From: Forficula auricularia
Taxonomy: Eukaryota; Arthropoda; Insecta; Dermaptera; Forficulidae
Length of the DNA stretch: 64,000 nt
Reading direction: 5' to 3'
Assembly (NCBI GenBank): GCA_024734495.1
Contig: JALMQS010000162.1
Location: 310,001 to 374,000, forward strand
The notes under the pieces were generated by a model that was not told the origin of the DNA, did not search any database, and saw only the letters and a list, made by a program, of their open reading frames with translations. Shown piece after piece: positions 37,801-43,717 of the stretch (position 1 is the first letter of the stretch; every line of letters begins with the position of its first letter). The translations under genes and the position numbers were made by a program.

Positions 37801-39057
37801 AATCATGCATCTAGGATACTCGAGGCTAAATTTTATACTACATATTTTTGCATATTTGAGTAATATTGCATAAAATTGCATATTTGAAGAATTTTTCTTA
37901 AAATTGCATATTTGAAGGATTTTTTTAAAAATTGCATATTTGAAGGATTTTTTATCAAATATTGCAAATTTTGAGCCAAATACAGATTTTTTAAAAGAAA
38001 AGCTTGTTAATATAAAAAATAACAGCAATACAATACAATCGTGTCTGTTAAATAAAACTATCCTCCCACCCCCGTATTTTTTGGTTCACATTTTTTGAAA
38101 AATTATTATATTTATCATGTTGATTTTATTCAATTTAATATATTGAGAATTTTATGCAAATTTTTACGAATTAAAAGTGCATATTTGACACTTGGTCTCT
38201 ATAGTTTTATCATTTTATATTTTTAATAGCACTCCTTCAAATATACAGGGTGGTCCCGAATTCATGGTACAAACGTTAGTTATGTGTTAATTAGGTTAAT
38301 TAATTGGTAGGTTAATTATTTTTTTTTACATCTCCTGCACTCTACCGGCAATGATACCCACCGATCACTCTATGTCTCTTTACTTTTATTTCCTGTTTAC
38401 GCTCTCTATGTCACTTGCGACTATACATTCCTATACAATAACTCATTGTTACAATGTCCTGTACCTACCATTAAAGTTTGTACCATGAATTCGGGACCAC
38501 CCTGTATAGTCTTTGTCTTCAATTTTAATTTTTTAGTTCATAAAAAATTTATTTTGCCATCTTTTGCTGCATATATTGCAAATTTCAACTTATTCTGCAT
38601 ATTTCAGCATTTTAACTGCATATTTCGGCAGTTTTTACTGCATAAAAATCCGATCTCTAATTATAACTTTAAAAAAAAGTATTTTTAATTGTTTGGCTTT
38701 CGGCACTAGGGGTGAAAACTTTTGAACCGATCTATTATCACATGCTTCTATTTTTGTTTTTTTAATTTCATTTGAATATAAAATTTATAATCAAAAAGAT
38801 TGAATGAGGCAATGTTCGAAATGAAATTGATATTTTTTCCAATTTCTTCCTGAGATAAATTCTTGATTTTTCAATTATTCTTTTTTTTTTTTTATTTTTA
38901 TGATTCAGAGACTTTGTCTCAACTTGAACTCTTTGCCATTCGCTGCTTTAACTTTTGTTTCAGGATCGTCGATCCACACGCATTTCTTTGTCCATATCAG
39001 TTGAGCGGCCGTTGTGTTGACGACGCCTGTGGGTATCAGCACTGCGATTCATCCTAA
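16635..39057 (+). CDS. ZFC3H1: ZFC3H1/Red1-like zinc-finger scaffold protein, eight coding exons, 1645 aa
   Basis: Joined exons: 16635-16875, 25856-27434, 28483-29314, 30644-31198, 32114-33003, 34740-35018, 35878-36345, 38964-39057. All phases agree and no stop interrupts the frame. Seen: an acidic N-terminus with EEGEI, an Arg/Ser-rich stretch (about residues 85-200), the LQLRMAALKSA motif, an acidic EEEEEELLRASLLQSL motif, a 10-residue tandem repeat (739-818), an ESDEEE motif, EYRQLKAKI followed by a coiled coil, an SPL segment, then a C-terminal zinc finger with Cys1624, Cys1632, Cys1637 and His1641. These motifs occur in the same order in vertebrate ZFC3H1. Known for the family: it bridges MTR4 and the nuclear exosome to poly(A) RNA in the nucleus (PAXT; Red1 in fission yeast). 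Odd: the protein stops four residues after the finger, so the HAT/TPR half of the vertebrate protein is absent; intron 7 uses a GC donor. Identity is confident; the exact 5' start is less so. Confidence 0.85.
17330..17415. repeat. Fragment related to the 15404 hAT MITE
   Basis: GCGACACACTTCCGAGAT and AGTAGATCTTATATACC-type sequence is shared with 15605-15660, followed by a poly-C run. Confidence 0.6.
17524..18198. mobile_element. TTAA-flanked nonautonomous element, copy 1
   Basis: Bounded by TTAA on both sides with inverted ends GGTAGTTGTTTC (left) and a degenerate GAAACAATTAC (right). Two further copies lie at 35067-35773 and 56125-56823. About 675-710 bp, no transposase. TTAA targets suggest a piggyBac-type mobiliser. 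Confidence 0.75.
18199..18556. other. Intronic, no gene; CA microsatellite
   Basis: A (CA)n run at about 18371-18388; the rest is unexplained and somewhat GC-richer. Confidence 0.4.
18557..19010 (-). pseudogene. 3' end of a non-LTR retrotransposon
   Basis: Minus strand encodes SLAHRRTISALSLYYRNYHD, IIPPKALFTRNTGFSKAQHP and SFIHMTSRDWNLLPASIFPA, the conserved C-terminal end of arthropod LINE ORF2, with an A-rich tail at 18557-18565. Second copy at 51603-52334. Confidence 0.88.
19155..20171. mobile_element. Nonautonomous hAT element, 1017 bp
   Basis: Flanked by CTTATAAT at 19147-19154 and 20172-20179. Ends TAGAGATCGGATTTTTATGC and GCATAGGAATCCGATCTCTA. Many internal ATATGCAA motifs. No transposase. 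A sister copy lies at 37726-38659. Confidence 0.92.
20180..20550. other. Intronic AT-rich spacer
   Basis: No gene or recognised repeat. Confidence 0.4.
20551..20751 (+). CDS. Small ORF of 66 aa, unknown, at the start of the satellite element
   Basis: Starts MYLPKKLSNSRRRSVSIKIH; basic N-terminus, no recognised domain. Its 3' part (about 20700 on) is duplicated, inverted, at 60640-60765, so it may be the last piece of a transposon ORF. Function unknown. Confidence 0.2.
   Translation: MYLPKKLSNSRRRSVSIKIHDYAIDIHIDCHFSRIYQPFKILCQQNNIKINCNGSLLNFIQIHLKY
21190..23095 (+). repeat. 119-bp satellite array with a 7-unit higher-order repeat
   Basis: Units are marked by GTCTTCAGCAATGGTTAC and CCGAAACGTCAAAAATCC. 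Variant units recur exactly 833 bp (7 x 119) apart: the ATAATAATCG variant at 21301 and 22134, and the AAAAATTCAATATAG variant at 21811 and 22644. Confidence 0.93.
23410..23995 (+). repeat. Second block of 119-bp satellite units
   Basis: Five further units of the same satellite, followed by the same exit sequence (GCAAAGGTAACGGATAAG) as the first block at 23091. Confidence 0.9.
25366..25627. repeat. Fold-back element with tRNA-like B-box motifs
   Basis: Inverted arms 25366-25487 and 25518-25627. Each arm carries a GTTCGATTC-type pol III B-box-like motif (GAGTTCGATTCACG on +; GGGTTCGATTCCCGAG on -). A diverged relative occurs near 34170-34245. It may derive from two head-to-head tRNA-derived SINE copies. 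Confidence 0.7.
25856..27434 (+). CDS. ZFC3H1: ZFC3H1-like coding exon 2 (RS-rich and acidic)
   Basis: Acceptor TTTTCAG ends at 25855; donor AG/GTAATA at 27435, phase 2. It encodes the Arg/Ser/Pro-rich stretch, then Lys/Glu-rich low-complexity sequence, the LQLRMAALKSA motif and an acidic patch ending in EDGIAPGYYY. Intron 2 follows and carries a mariner derivative. Confidence 0.85.
27669..28345 (-). mobile_element. Deleted mariner element, 677 bp, in ZFC3H1 intron 2
   Basis: TA on both sides (27667, 28346). Inverted ends CGAGGATAAGTCAAAAATGA with about 60 bp of further inverted similarity. The minus strand keeps the transposase end: EHSPYNPDLAPSDFHLFGSL (third catalytic Asp) and WLHDQPKTFYQEGIRKLVAR; the N-terminal and first catalytic parts are deleted. 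Confidence 0.9.
28483..29314 (+). CDS. ZFC3H1: ZFC3H1-like coding exon 3 with 10-aa tandem repeats
   Basis: Acceptor TTTCAG ends at 28482; donor AAG/GTAATA at 29315, phase 0. The segment begins PNLIQVV and contains the conserved acidic EEEEEELL motif. Eight copies of a 10-residue unit of the form E(I/L)HNxxLLNx follow at 28877-29116. Confidence 0.85.
28877..29116 (+). repeat. Coding minisatellite, 8 x 30 bp
   Basis: Eight in-frame 30-bp units encode EIHNPNLLNQ-type decapeptides. The last four units are almost identical at DNA level while the first four have drifted, which suggests recent expansion from the 3' side of the array. Confidence 0.9.
29341..30594 (+). mobile_element. Full-length but broken mariner, 1254 bp, in ZFC3H1 intron 3
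   Basis: TA duplications at 29339 and 30595; inverted ends TTAGGTTGTTTCAAAAGTTT. Transposase remains on +: SATETAKKINQPFGNDSVNE, TVRRWF, VTCDEKWIL (first Asp), LLQDNALPHVS (second Asp), PHPPYSPDLSPTDYHLFKHL (third Asp, 34 residues later, DD34D). Frames change several times and WIL is followed by a stop, so no active transposase is made. Resembles the SETMAR/cecropia type. Confidence 0.93.
30644..31198 (+). CDS. ZFC3H1: ZFC3H1-like coding exon 4
   Basis: Acceptor TTTTTTAG ends at 30643; donor TCG/GTAAGT at 31199; phase 0 on both sides. It encodes FVICLSNESESDEEE, which corresponds to the VTLNDSDDSESDGE region of vertebrate ZFC3H1, then a Lys-rich tail. Confidence 0.85.
31700..32080. mobile_element. 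Truncated TTAA-family element in ZFC3H1 intron 4
   Basis: Matches the first 375 bp of 33328-33849 (AAGGTAGTTCTTTCACAAAT to TAGCTTGGAAACGA) and stops about 33 bp before exon 5, so the exon 5 polypyrimidine tract borders the repeat. Confidence 0.8.
32114..33003 (+). CDS. ZFC3H1: ZFC3H1-like coding exon 5
   Basis: Acceptor TTTTCAG ends at 32113; donor AG/GTAATA at 33004, phase 2. It starts CVKLLHPTKQNEYRQLKAKI, matching the EYRLLKEEI segment of the family, then runs into Ser/Asn/Glu-rich low-complexity sequence. The upstream intron ends in a truncated repeat copy that stops about 33 bp before the acceptor. Confidence 0.82.
33080..33325 (-). pseudogene. Decayed LINE ORF2 C-terminal fragment
   Basis: The minus strand reads SIIPHKACFG, SAFANAFIPMS and HRHPSS with breaks, the same domain as at 18557-19010 but a different family. 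Confidence 0.6.
33328..33849. mobile_element. TTAA-flanked nonautonomous element, 522 bp
   Basis: TTAA at each end; ends AAGGTAGTTCTCTTTCAC and GTTGCGAAAGCACCTT are inverted versions of each other. Lies in ZFC3H1 intron 5. Shares terminal sequence with the 700-bp TTAA family. Confidence 0.7.
33850..34739. other. Rest of ZFC3H1 intron 5
   Basis: AT-rich. Near 34170-34245 a diverged copy of the tRNA-like fold-back unit is visible (GGGAATGAACCCGAATGCCC). No gene. Confidence 0.4.
34740..35018 (+). CDS. ZFC3H1: ZFC3H1-like coding exon 6 (coiled coil)
   Basis: Acceptor TTTTTTTAG ends at 34739; donor AA/GTAAGT at 35019, phase 2. The peptide has the heptad pattern of a coiled coil (VIEQLTILTQQIIDLENKQ and onward), in the position of the family's coiled coil. 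Confidence 0.82.
35067..35773. mobile_element. TTAA-flanked nonautonomous element, copy 2 (707 bp)
   Basis: TTAA plus GGTAGTTGTTTCAC at left and GCGAACAACTACC plus TTAA at right. It is inverted relative to the copies at 17524 and 56125. Fills ZFC3H1 intron 6. Confidence 0.85.
35878..36345 (+). CDS. ZFC3H1: ZFC3H1-like coding exon 7, ending at a GC donor
   Basis: Acceptor ATTTTTAG ends at 35877. The exon runs through GAKALVQCVKKNP to FEPYKSPLEYLQTH. The reading frame stays open to 36484, but sequence after 36345 overlaps a repeat with an inverted partner near 36553. The site CACAG/GCAAGC fits a GC-AG intron, and phase 2 joins to exon 8 as THR-IVDPHAF. Confidence 0.7.
36346..36580. repeat. Short inverted repeat just after the exon 7 donor
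   Basis: The segment with TATACCGGTGTATAAGACG near 36366 is the reverse complement of sequence near 36553; a third partial copy lies at 36496. It resembles a small MITE with terminal CCGGTGTATAAGACG and supports treating this stretch as intron. Confidence 0.5.
36715..37185. repeat. Palindromic repeat, family C, with hammerhead-like cores
   Basis: Arms carry GATGAAGGAGAAGGTATTAG, GACAAAGATGGAATCACTGG and GACGTTTCGGCCTGAATT on one side and their complements on the other. A single-arm relative lies at 47785-47893. Confidence 0.85.
37087..37117 (+). ncRNA. Hammerhead-like core, family C
   Basis: CTGAAGA, one base, a weak stem (GG...CC) and GAAACGTC. The copy at 47860-47893 has the better stem GGCC...GGCC. 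Confidence 0.3.
37360..37630. repeat. Palindromic repeat, family A, copy 1
   Basis: Inverted arms share GTGTGTCTTCTGCTGtGAAT-type, TATAAATTTTATTTATTTAA-type, GAGGGC and CATCAGTCTATTACAATT sequence around a centre near 37507. Related ends occur at 42192, 49991, 50425 and 55010. Confidence 0.88.
37528..37562 (+). ncRNA. Hammerhead-ribozyme-like core, family A
   Basis: CTGATGA (37528-37534), one free A, a perfect 6-bp stem GAGGGC/GCCCTC with an AAA loop, then GAAACTATAGTC. The segment ACTATAGT is palindromic and fits a short stem III, with C37562 in the cleavage position. The free base after CTGATGA departs from the textbook core. No experimental evidence. Confidence 0.4.
37726..38659. mobile_element. 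Nonautonomous hAT element, 934 bp, copy 2
   Basis: Flanked by ATTATAAC at 37718-37725 and 38660-38667; ends TAGAGACCGGATTCCTATGC and GCATAAAAATCCGATCTCTA. It is inverted relative to 19155-20171 and carries a 259-bp MITE inside. Confidence 0.9.
38246..38504. mobile_element. Tc1/mariner-type MITE, 259 bp, nested in the hAT
   Basis: TA at both sides; inverted ends CAGGGTGGTCCCGAATTCAT of more than 25 bp. No coding capacity. Confidence 0.92.
38964..39057 (+). CDS. ZFC3H1: ZFC3H1-like last coding exon (CCCH zinc finger)
   Basis: Acceptor TTTGTTTCAG ends at 38963. It encodes IVDPHAFLCPYQLSGRC followed by VDDACGYQH, a C-x7-C-x4-C-x3-H finger identical in spacing to the vertebrate one, then CDS-S and TAA at 39055. 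No donor lies between the finger and the stop. Confidence 0.8.
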
Positions 39058-39745
39058 TGGACATCTACTCGCATTTTCTTAATTTACCCAATCCTTTTCA
39101 TATCCCTTATCATATCATTCTCATAATCATTTTCCCTGTTTAATTCAAAAGTGAACAATTTTGTTTTCATTTTTTTTCTTATACATAATACAGTTGATTT
39201 TTTTTTTTTTTTTTTTTCCTATTTTTTTTAAACTTTGAAATACAAGTACAAGTGAACGACTAGTGAATTTAGGCTGTGATATGTTATAATTTTTATTATT
39301 ATATATATAAGGTTGATTATTAATATATGTCCAAAGTTCTAGAATTGAAGAGAAGTTTCGGCGGCTCGCGATTGAATTGCCCGGATATCAATTCCCAGGT
39401 ACACTCATAATATCCTTGTAATTTCAAATATTCATTGCATCTTATCCTGTATATGTCCTGGACCTAATTTAAATAACATAAATGGTTTTCGGGCTTTTAA
39501 CAGGCGTCTCTTCGTTGTTTTTTTTTTATTTTTATAACTTGATATGATTCACAAATGGCTTTCTTTTACAGAATCAGGGATATTGGAATCCGAGCACCAT
39601 TTTAATTTTTGGAAAAGTCCTCAAATCTTCAGAGATGGTAAGTGTATGAAGATATGTGGCCCTTTCACCATCATCACTTGTCCTATTTTCCTAAAAAATT
39701 TATCGTGTTTAAAATTTCAATATTTTAATAAAAAAAAGACCTAAA
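39058..39745 (+). other. ZFC3H1-like 3' flank / 3' UTR with AATAAA
   Basis: AT-rich sequence with poly-T runs after the stop. An AATAAA lies at 39727-39732, and further AATAAA-rich sequence near 40031 gives an alternative end. The last part may instead hold a small spliced ORF (see 39330-39637). Confidence 0.4.
39330..39637 (+). CDS. Possible two-exon start of an unidentified gene
   Basis: An ATG at 39330 opens 24 codons (MSKVLELKRSFGGSRLNCPD and on) whose GC content is above that of its surroundings. They end at CAG/GTACAC (39401). A TTTTACAG acceptor ends at 39571 and a second 22-codon segment (NQGYWNPSTILIFGKVLKSS and on) ends at ATG/GTAAGT (39637). Both joins are in phase 0. I do not recognise the protein and find no continuing exon before the fold-back at 40296. 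It could equally be alternative 3' UTR exons of the zinc-finger gene or chance. Confidence 0.25.
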
Positions 39746-40295
39746 AACAATTTAATATACTCTAAATAAGCATTTGATATATAAAGTGATAATTTAAATA
39801 CATTAAGAAGAAATATCTTTTAAAATAGTCTCCTCGATATAATAAATGAAGAAAAAGAAAAAACTGCGAGACATCTTTATTTTGCTAAGAGCAAAGTTAC
39901 CATATATAATTCATGGAAGTGATATTTGTTTAACAATTTAAGGTTGGATACGTGTACATATAGAGATAAAACCGTTCAACAAAAAAACCTATATATATTT
40001 TCCTAATTGTAATATTTTTTATTTTTCTTTAAATAAATAAAATAATTTTAATTTTAATTAATGTTTTTGTTTTTTATTTTACTTTTACCTTTCCTTATCC
40101 TTATAACTTAATATATAAATCACTAGATTTATTATTATCTTAACAAAAAAAATCTTAAATTATTTATTTTTTTCAACGGCTAAAAGCCTCAATTTACAAA
40201 ATTCATTACATACATTTTAAATATAAATCTAAGTGAGTCAACAAATAAAACATAAAGAATATATAAAACATATATGTGTATATATAAAACAAATT
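39746..40295. other. AT-rich intergenic sequence
   Basis: AATAAA-rich near 40025-40045, a possible distal poly(A) region. No gene. Confidence 0.4.
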
Positions 40296-41345
40296 TAAGA
40301 GGGGTAAGTTCAGGATTGTCCAAAATAAAAAAAATTTTAATAAAACTTTTAGTTTTCGAGTTTTGGGCATTTTTTGAAAACCGTGAAAAAATCGCTACAC
40401 TGTCAAATAGATATAAAAAATAATATTTCATATTTTATAATGTGTTTTAAAATACGGAATCCTGACAATACTGCTATCGATGACAAAACAGAAAATAACT
40501 AAGAGTATTATAATTTTTTGAGAAAAAAATATTTTTGTCAGATTTTGTGTCGCAATTTTAATCAGCTAAATTTCACCTGATATCTTAAAAACAAAATTAT
40601 CTAAAAAATTAATCAAGATTTTCAAAATGGTATTATCCACTTTTTTAAAAAAATAAAAAATAATATTCGTATTTTTATGCGAGTAAACTAATTTCAAAAA
40701 ACACAATTCTTAATTGACTAAAAAGGTAGAATTTAACATGAAAACAAATTTAATTTATTAAAATATTTTTATTAACTTAAAGTAAATGTTCAAAATAGCT
40801 AGTTGTTTTTATTTTCTGTTATCTAATAATATTTAAAATTAAAATTATTTGATATCTGTTTTCATGTTAAATTCTACCCTTTAGCCAATTAAGAATTGTG
40901 TTTTGAAATTGGTTTCTTTCGCATAAAAATGCGAATATTATTTTTTAAAAAGTGGAATGTTTTATACCAATTTTGAAATTTTGATTAAATGCGTCAATTT
41001 TTTAGATAATTTGCCATTATTGTTTGATACAGTTTTTTTTTTTAAGATATCAAGAGTCGTGTTAGCTGATTAAAATTTTTTGACACATGAATTGACAAAA
41101 ATATTTTTTTCTCAAAAAGTATAATACTCTTAGTTATTTTCGTTTTGTGATCGATAGCAGTATTATTCAGGATTCCGTAACAAAAATTAGAATTATAAAA
41201 TATAAAATTCGTAGCCACAGCATTCAAATATTTGGAGCAGGGTAGCGGCTTTCAAAAAAATGCCCATAACTCGAAAACTAAGAGAGTTTTATTTAAATGT
41301 TTTTTTTTATATTTTGGACAAGCCTGAACTCACCTATCTCGTGTT
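40296..41345. repeat. Fold-back element of about 1.05 kb
   Basis: Arms of about 445 bp (40296-40740) and 485 bp (40855-41340) are inverted copies (AAGTTCAGGATTGTCC against GGACAAGCCTGAACT). The right flank GGGACACCCCGTATA is a common MITE terminus. Confidence 0.85.
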
Positions 41346-41399
41346 CACGTTTGATCCTTGACTTTTGGGACACCCCGTATATATATATATAAAATTTTC

Positions 41400-42190
41400 T
41401 ATGTTTTAAAATAAGTCTTATTTATAAGAAATTATATAAAAAATATTATTTTTTCTGGATAAATCCAAGTGTGACAAGAAAAGTATAAAATAAAAAAAAT
41501 ATATAAAAATATATATAAAGATTAAATATACATATATATAAAATATTTTTTTCTTAATATAAATCCAAGTAGTAGGTAGTTACTGAGACATATTAAGAAT
41601 ATATAAAATATCTATATAATTATATTTTATTTGGAAGTTAAATTCTAAGTTTTTGAGACAATAAACTTTAATATAATTTTGAAAAAGATTGGAGAGATCT
41701 AAAATATTTTTACTATAGTCCAAGAACCCCATGACCCATTTTTCATTAAGTGTTTGATTCAAGTAGATATTTCACCTAGAGGTATTAATAGCATAGATGA
41801 GTAGGGAATCGGCTGTTTTCCTGATCTACTCAGTACTGCTCCTACTGCGCATCGGAGAAAGTTGTAAAAAAATGTTCACCAAAAAGGGTTTGATTCAAAA
41901 TCCAACAAATAGTATTCGACAGTTAAGTTGATTTTAAATTAAAAATAACTAAGCACTTAGGGGTAACACTGTTTTCAGACAACTCTAAAGTTAATTTTTT
42001 TTATTTGAAAAAAAACTTAGAAAATCATTTTTTTCTTATGAAATTATTTATTTTCTACTATAAGAACTTTGTTTGAATAATCAATATTTATGATCATTTT
42101 GGGAGATTTTTTAATATCGTCAATAAACTGTTTATAAAAGTTACTTATAAATAGTCAAATACCCATCATAAGCTTGATATTTCCATGGCC
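41400..42190. other. AT-rich, no gene
   Basis: TA-rich simple sequence 41380-41560; nothing else supported. Confidence 0.45.
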
Positions 42191-42191
42191 A

Positions 42192-42485
42192 CAATTGAAG
42201 GATAGAGTGTGTCTTCTGCTGGAATTATAAATTTTATTTATTTATAACGAGAGAATAGTTTTCGAGGGCTTTGCTCCTTCTTCATCAGTCTATTACAATG
42301 ATCTACAGGAATTAATTTATGAATGAATTGTAATTGTATAATAGACTGATGAAGAGGGCAAAGCCTCGAAACTATAGTCTCGTTATAAATAAATAAAATT
42401 TATAATTCCAGTAGAAGACACACTTTTATTGTTCTCAATATATAAAAATTTTGCTACTCTCGGCAAAAAAAAACTTTCAATTTTA
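42192..42485. repeat. Palindromic repeat, family A, copy 2
   Basis: Both arms carry the family A sequence. Core motifs lie on minus (42249-42288) and plus (42346-42380). On plus the stem reads GAGGGC/GCC-TC, one C short of copy 1. Confidence 0.85.
42346..42380 (+). ncRNA. Hammerhead-like core, family A, copy 2
   Basis: CTGATGA, one A, a nearly complete stem, then GAAACTATAGTC. One base of the stem has been lost. Confidence 0.3.
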
Positions 42486-42932
42486 ATATAAAATTAAATT
42501 CATTAAAATGTACTTTTCACAAAGCGGCTTTATTAAGAAAACTCGATGTTTTAGGTATAGAGACATGATATATCGTCTTAAAGGATTTTCTTCGTCTTTC
42601 AATTTATTGAGTAATATAGCGGGGGTTCTATTTGAAAAACGAACTTTTGACTCTTTATGAATAACTGAAATAAATAGTACTTTAGTACACCTGTATAATA
42701 TGGGAGTCGATTTCTCGGCGTAAATTAAATACTGGCCTGTCTAAATAATTTCACCAAAATATCAACTTTTCATGAATTGAGAGCACTAATTTATTTAAGT
42801 TTAATTAGGGCCATCTTTTGCACCATATTTAACACAAATCATTTTTTATCTCGAAAACCGATAGAGATAGGTATAGGACAATATTAACAAAAAAGTATTT
42901 TAATAAAAGGGCGGTTCTATAAACGTGTTAAT

Positions 42933-43132
42933 ATACGGGGTGTTCCATTTAAAAAAATAAAGTTGCTACGACTTTTCGATGGAAGCCGAAACGTCGCAAT
43001 GCTGAAAATATTTTAGATCGATAGAACAGGTAAGAAAATGTAAGGTGCCAAATTTTCAGAAAAATCCTGCGTTCCGTTTTCCATAAACGTCCAACGTGCC
43101 ATCGACCGTGAATCATCCTGTATATACTAGTA
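42933..43132. mobile_element. Probable Tc1/mariner-type MITE
   Basis: Bounded by TATACGGGGTGTTCC and an inverted GAATCATCCTGTATA; imperfect termini, about 200 bp. Confidence 0.45.
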
Positions 43133-43517
43133 TACCATAATTCGGAGAATATATTGTTTTCTAGTCGAAGCATTTTATGAAAGTTCCAAATCAAATTTGA
43201 TTTTGATTTATATGAGTGTAATATATTAATATTGAGAATAAATAATAATAATAAATAACAAAAAAGGTTATGTTTAATAAATTATTTTTAAAGGTCCTTA
43301 TGTAGTATTTGAGCGTAATCGTTGGTATTGAAAGCTCGCTCTGTAATTTTAATATGTAAAAATTAAAATTAGTTCATTTTACTTTAAAAATCAAAATTTA
43401 AATAAACTTTATTGATTCTATGTTGGTAACTGTTGTTTTTACTATTTTAGTTATACTTGTAAAAATACTGATTGACCCTACTTTTGAACACTCTGTATAA
43501 AAGTATTTACTCTAAAC

Positions 43518-43717
43518 ATGATATCAAAAATGAGTTTCTTAAAAAGTTTAAAAGCTAATATTTTTCTTTTTAATAACAATATAATTACTAAAAGAAATTA
43601 TTCCAATATTTCTATTGCCACTATTGAGGAATTTGCTTCTTATTTACTGAAATCTGAAAAAATATTAGTGATGACTGGGGCTGGTTTAAGTACTGCGAGT
43701 GGGATACCTGATTTCAG
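43518..43717 (+). CDS. SIRT3: SIRT3-like exon 1 (presequence and NAD-binding loop)
   Basis: Starts at ATG 43518 (in-frame ATG also at 43530) and ends at TTTCAG/GTATAT inside the Arg67 codon, phase 2. A TATAAAAG at 43497 lies too close to the first ATG to serve it as a TATA box, so it may be fortuitous or point to the second ATG. Confidence 0.85.

Noticed and set aside
43497..43504. TATAAAAG as a TATA box for SIRT3
   Set aside because: Only about 20 bp before the first ATG; a start site 30 bp downstream would fall after it. Kept only as a remark.
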